This document shows positions 20,568 to 23,309 of a stretch of DNA of 23,309 nucleotides, in pieces (position 1 is the first letter of the stretch; each line of letters begins with the position of its first letter). The notes beneath the pieces were generated by a model that had not been told where the DNA came from, did not search any database, and saw only the letters and a program-made list of their open reading frames with translations. The DNA comes from a virus, in IMG/VR virus record IMGVR_UViG_3300032046_000228, positions 1-23,309 of that record; one strand, 5' to 3'. The position numbers were made by a program, and so were the translations under genes.

Positions 20568-20846
20568 TCATGACTCCGGGAAGATTAGATCCCAGTGACA
20601 ACGGCAGCGAGGATGAGCTGGACATTGAGGCAGGAACTGACCGAACTTGTATCGTCGTCCAGACTGCCCGTCACAATAGTTGCAGGTGACGTCGTCAATT
20701 TCCGTGACCCATTCCATCCCGACGGCTCCGGCATTGCTTCCGAGGATCTGGATCGAGTTGTTAACTGTCTGCCAAGTGATAGACTCAGCGAGCTCCTCGA
20801 GTCTCATTGAGATCCCTTCGGGAGTAGTCCAGAAATTTGAGCTCAT
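20568..20846 (-). CDS. Stand-alone MuF-type minor head domain
   Basis: 92 aa, ATGA overlap with the portal gene. Contains the C-terminal core of phage Mu gpF-like head proteins: EWVTEIDDVTCNYCDGQSGR ... PQCPAHPRCRCHWD, with Cys/His residues that probably bind zinc. Full MuF proteins are usually 250 aa or more; here only the last domain, with a short N-terminal helix, is present. It probably binds the portal inside the head. ATG 20846 is the natural start. Confidence 0.85.
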   Translation of the reverse strand: MSSNFWTTPEGISMRLEELAESITWQTVNNSIQILGSNAGAVGMEWVTEIDDVTCNYCDGQSGRRYKFGQFLPQCPAHPRCRCHWDLIFPES

Positions 20847-22453
20847 AGATTGGCGTCACTCATGATTTTATCGAAGCTGTCCAGGTATTTCTTTTTCATA
20901 GTCAAGAAGGTCCTCTCTTGTTCTGGACTGAGAGTCGAGAGAGGTCGTCCGATCTTGGCCTCGATCTGGAGCTGGACAAGTTTCTTCATTCGGTTAAGAT
21001 GCTCTTCAATGATAACGCCGGCGCTCAGGAGTGCGTCCTCCCTGGAGATCTTCCCCTGTTTGACGTTTTGCAGGAGACTCTCGAGGAGCGTGAACAGTGT
21101 CTTTTCGCTGTTTGCGAGATCTTGGTCGTGAATTATCATAGCATCAAAACCCGGAGGCAAAGGCAATCCTGGAGGGTTGACTTTGGGAGTTGTGGCTTTT
21201 GTGAGTCCGAGGCAGACATCTCCTCCTGGGATCGGTCCAAGGCCCTCGTCTTTTCGCAGTTCGTTGACTGTCCACCAGTTAGACCGGATCTCCTGGATCT
21301 GAGCCCTCTTCAGGTCTATCGTTGCTTTCTCGTCCTCTGTCAATTCAAAGGACGGGTTCCAGACGATCTTATACTGTGGCAGATTTTCAGCGTCTACGCT
21401 GAAGCATCCGACGAGGATCTTGTCGATCAGCTGTCTTAGATAGGGCTCGTATTTGCTCTGCTGATCGCTTATGAACTTGAAATATTCTCTCTCATTGACT
21501 TCCGAGCCCGTTAGAGCTCCTGCTTGGGCTCCTCTGAGAATTGGCTCCGGGATAAACGAGCCCGCAGAGATTGACTCGCTCAAGATCGAGTAGTATTTGC
21601 GAGGATCTAACTCGTGGCCGGAGACTCCTTTGAACTCGAGGTGCTGCTTTTCGTTATGGACAAAATACTTCATTGCGTTGAGGTTCTCGAATTGTCCAGA
21701 GTCGATAAAATCGTTGATCTTGGCGATTGTGGCTCCGTCAAGTGTGACGTCTGGAAATCCTGATCCGTATCGGATCATCGTCAGAGCGCCAGCCCAGCGG
21801 CTGTAACGGATTGCCATAAGATCGTCGTAGACTGGACTCAATGCAGAGAGACCTTTGAACGGATGATCCAGGAGACGGGTGGCTGCATGGATGACTCTGC
21901 TAAAGTGGACCTTCTTTGAGCCTTGACCTCTGAGAGTGTATTTCTCTGGGAGTCCTAGGCGCTCGCTGTCTGAGTCGTCGTCCTTCTCGATCCGGGTGAT
22001 ATCCAGCTCGCTGTAAACTGCAAGGTCCGTTATGTCTGTGGGCTCTCCAACGGGATCCTCGAGGGTGGAGCCGGTGTCAGTGTATTTGAGGAGGAGGATG
22101 CTCCAGCCGAAAAGTCTCTCGAAAGCTGTCACCTGGACCCAGCGATCCTTTGCGTGCAGAGTCTCCAGCTTATCCATTACGTCGGCGACGAGGTCGTCGT
22201 TCTTAGGATCCATTTCGATTTTAAACCAGTTGTCCCAGACGTCCAGAGCGACGCCGTAGATTATGCGAAAAGCGATCGGCTCTCTCTTGCAGCCGAAGAG
22301 GAGATCCTCGTTTTCAAGTTCCCCTCCGAAGAGCCCTCTGCCTCGAGGCGTCCTGATTGTGCTTGCTGTCCTAGTTCCACTGAGGAGAGTGTCTCCTCTC
22401 ACCACTACGCCGGCCGGCACCAGAGATCTTTTCTTTTTCTGTCTTGTTGACAT
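20843..22453 (-). CDS. Portal protein (DUF1073/Phage_portal_3-like)
   Basis: 536 aa, ATG start. Supporting features: the N-terminal Gly/Arg-rich arm; REPIAFRIIYGVALDVWDNW; AFERLFGWSILLL; SRVIHAATRLLDHPFKGLSA; PILRGAQAGALTGSEVNERE; WNPSFELTEDEKATIDLKRA; and the helical C-terminus. These are typical of the DUF1073-type portals found with MuF proteins. Twelve copies form the DNA entry channel at one capsid vertex and dock the terminase. It is followed directly by the MuF domain gene. Confidence 0.92.
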   Translation of the reverse strand: MSTRQKKKRSLVPAGVVVRGDTLLSGTRTASTIRTPRGRGLFGGELENEDLLFGCKREPIAFRIIYGVALDVWDNWFKIEMDPKNDDLVADVMDKLETLHAKDRWVQVTAFERLFGWSILLLKYTDTGSTLEDPVGEPTDITDLAVYSELDITRIEKDDDSDSERLGLPEKYTLRGQGSKKVHFSRVIHAATRLLDHPFKGLSALSPVYDDLMAIRYSRWAGALTMIRYGSGFPDVTLDGATIAKINDFIDSGQFENLNAMKYFVHNEKQHLEFKGVSGHELDPRKYYSILSESISAGSFIPEPILRGAQAGALTGSEVNEREYFKFISDQQSKYEPYLRQLIDKILVGCFSVDAENLPQYKIVWNPSFELTEDEKATIDLKRAQIQEIRSNWWTVNELRKDEGLGPIPGGDVCLGLTKATTPKVNPPGLPLPPGFDAMIIHDQDLANSEKTLFTLLESLLQNVKQGKISREDALLSAGVIIEEHLNRMKKLVQLQIEAKIGRPLSTLSPEQERTFLTMKKKYLDSFDKIMSDANL

Positions 22454-22455
22454 GA

Positions 22456-22689
22456 CTAGAGCCTCGTTGCTAGGACGACAGCAATCCCGACCAGGGTTGC
22501 AATCGTGAAAACTAGGGTCGCTGTGATCTTGTTCTCAATTCCTCTCTGCTTTTTCTCCAGATCTGCAACCTTGAAATCGAGGACCTTATGTTTTGCCTTG
22601 CACATTTCTCTCTGAGCTTCCTTTTCCGTAGCGTACACATCCTTTCTAACGTGAATATTATATCTCTCTGTTTCTTCGTCTTCTGCCAT
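22456..22689 (-). CDS. Small coiled-coil protein with C-terminal transmembrane helix
   Basis: 77 aa from ATG 22689, preceded by GAGAGG; a TTG at 22710 would add seven residues and overlap terL by 8 nt. A charged helical region (~5-50) ends in LEKKQRGIENK and is followed by one transmembrane helix (TATLVFTIATLVGIAVVLAT) at the C-terminus. The layout resembles XhlA/haemolysin-like phage proteins that anchor to the membrane, but it lies between terminase and portal, an unusual place for a lysis gene. Role unknown. Confidence 0.7.
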   Translation of the reverse strand: MAEDEETERYNIHVRKDVYATEKEAQREMCKAKHKVLDFKVADLEKKQRGIENKITATLVFTIATLVGIAVVLATRL

Positions 22690-22702
22690 CTCTCGACGCC
22701 TC

Positions 22703-23309
22703 TCATCCAAACTTGAACGCTGTTGTCAAGGCCTCGGGCTGCAACCTGGTTGCATATCTCAAGGCGTCAACGGCGTGATCGTTGACTTTTTGTTTCTCGT
22801 CATACTCCATAAGCTCGGCCTGAAGGTTGACGGCCTTGGTCGAGACGTAGATCCTGGGACGCCCGTCTCCAGCTTTCAGGAAGCGACCTCCAAGAGCCCT
22901 GATCCCGTCTTCTCTCTTGAACTCGTATTTTTTAGCGTCCAGGCCTGAGAGCCGGATCTTGTCGATTGTCTCTGGATTTGACGGATCGCAGAAGATCTCT
23001 CCGGCGCCGTAGACTGCCTCAAAGGTTTTGAGAGCCTCAATCAGGTCCTCAGTGTGACACTGACGTCTGTAAAATTCGTCCAGGACAAACAGTCGGTCGT
23101 CGCTGTCGTATCCGACGACGAGGATTGCGGAGGGATTTGTCCAGCCGAAATCTACGCCATAAGTGATTGATGAAAGGAGGGACTTGTCAGCGTCGCTTAC
23201 ATGGACTGAGGCGTCGAACGGAAACGAGCCCGATCCGGCGTTTGCAAAACGTCCATATATGAAACGCTCGGCAAGTCCTCCCTGGTGACTCTTGAGCATA
23301 TCCTCTTTA
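22703..23309 (-). CDS. terL: Terminase large subunit, C-terminal nuclease part
   Basis: Continues the gene at 1-779 across the circle (23183 follows 1). RNase H-fold nuclease residues are visible: YGVDFGW (D271 of 419), FCDPSNPE (D326) and NDHAVDALRYA (D395, D399). These metal-binding Asp residues cut concatemeric DNA during packaging. Both catalytic halves look intact. Bases 23184-23309 repeat 1-126, so this part must not be counted twice. Confidence 0.95.
   Translation of the reverse strand, partial: KEDMLKSHQGGLAERFIYGRFANAGSGSFPFDASVHVSDADKSLLSSITYGVDFGWTNPSAILVVGYDSDDRLFVLDEFYRRQCHTEDLIEALKTFEAVYGAGEIFCDPSNPETIDKIRLSGLDAKKYEFKREDGIRALGGRFLKAGDGRPRIYVSTKAVNLQAELMEYDEKQKVNDHAVDALRYATRLQPEALTTAFKFG
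23184..23309. repeat. Terminal direct repeat, right copy
   Basis: Identical to 1-126; see the left copy. Confidence 0.97.

Noticed and set aside
1-23309. Integrase, replication initiator, tRNA genes, CRISPR arrays or anti-defence islands
   Set aside because: None was recognised in any frame by motif reading; weak similarity cannot be excluded without a database search.

Overview
The window is a complete, circularly permuted genome of a small head-tailed virus (Caudoviricetes, siphovirus-like). Bases 1-126 and 23184-23309 are identical. Joining them gives a circle of 23,183 bp and makes one uninterrupted large-terminase gene across the ends. The host is probably an archaeon, possibly an anaerobic or methanogen-type one. 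Intergenic gaps carry AT-rich TATA-like boxes (TTTTTATAC, a TA run at 4011, CTTTTATGC twice) a short distance before start codons. There is no recognisable sigma-70 promoter and no peptidoglycan-degrading lysin, and TTG starts are very common. This host call is an inference.

Layout. A divergent promoter region (2702-2850) separates two transcription directions. Rightward (2851-7805) is a tightly packed early/accessory operon of about 17 small genes: ribbon-helix-helix regulators, zinc-finger proteins, a DUF6011-type protein, a TOPRIM protein related to topoisomerase VI-A/Spo11, and a minimal X-family DNA polymerase. Leftward from 2701 and around the circle is the virion operon. It runs: unknown 80-aa protein, ParB-methyltransferase fusion, small terminase, large terminase, coiled-coil/TM protein, portal, MuF-type zinc domain, DUF2213-type protease with Pro-rich tail, scaffold-like coiled coil, DUF2190-like decoration protein and encapsulin-like major capsid protein. 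It continues with a repeat fibre, a 58-aa protein, a lectin-like protein, two small beta proteins, connector, gp10-like, tail terminator, two unknowns, tail tube, tail chaperone with -1 frameshift, tape measure, tail-tip proteins and a membrane protein. The two directions converge at 7802-7805.

The genes work as a standard package-assemble-inject programme, with an unusual DNA-metabolism pair (Spo11-like TOPRIM plus PolX) in the early operon. No integrase, replicative polymerase, helicase, lysin, tRNA or CRISPR array was found, so replication must lean on the host.

Most notable sequence-level observations: (1) a T TTT TTA slippery heptamer in the tail chaperone gene, leading into a 59-codon -1 frame that ends just before the tape measure; (2) a shared palindrome plus Shine-Dalgarno block (AGTCCTTNAAGGAC) ahead of both the scaffold/capsid block and the tail-tube gene, with a shared 12-mer TCCCCCTTTTCT after each; (3) several genes that appear to start at CTG or ACG with well-placed Shine-Dalgarno sequences; (4) strong enrichment of GATC in much of the genome.
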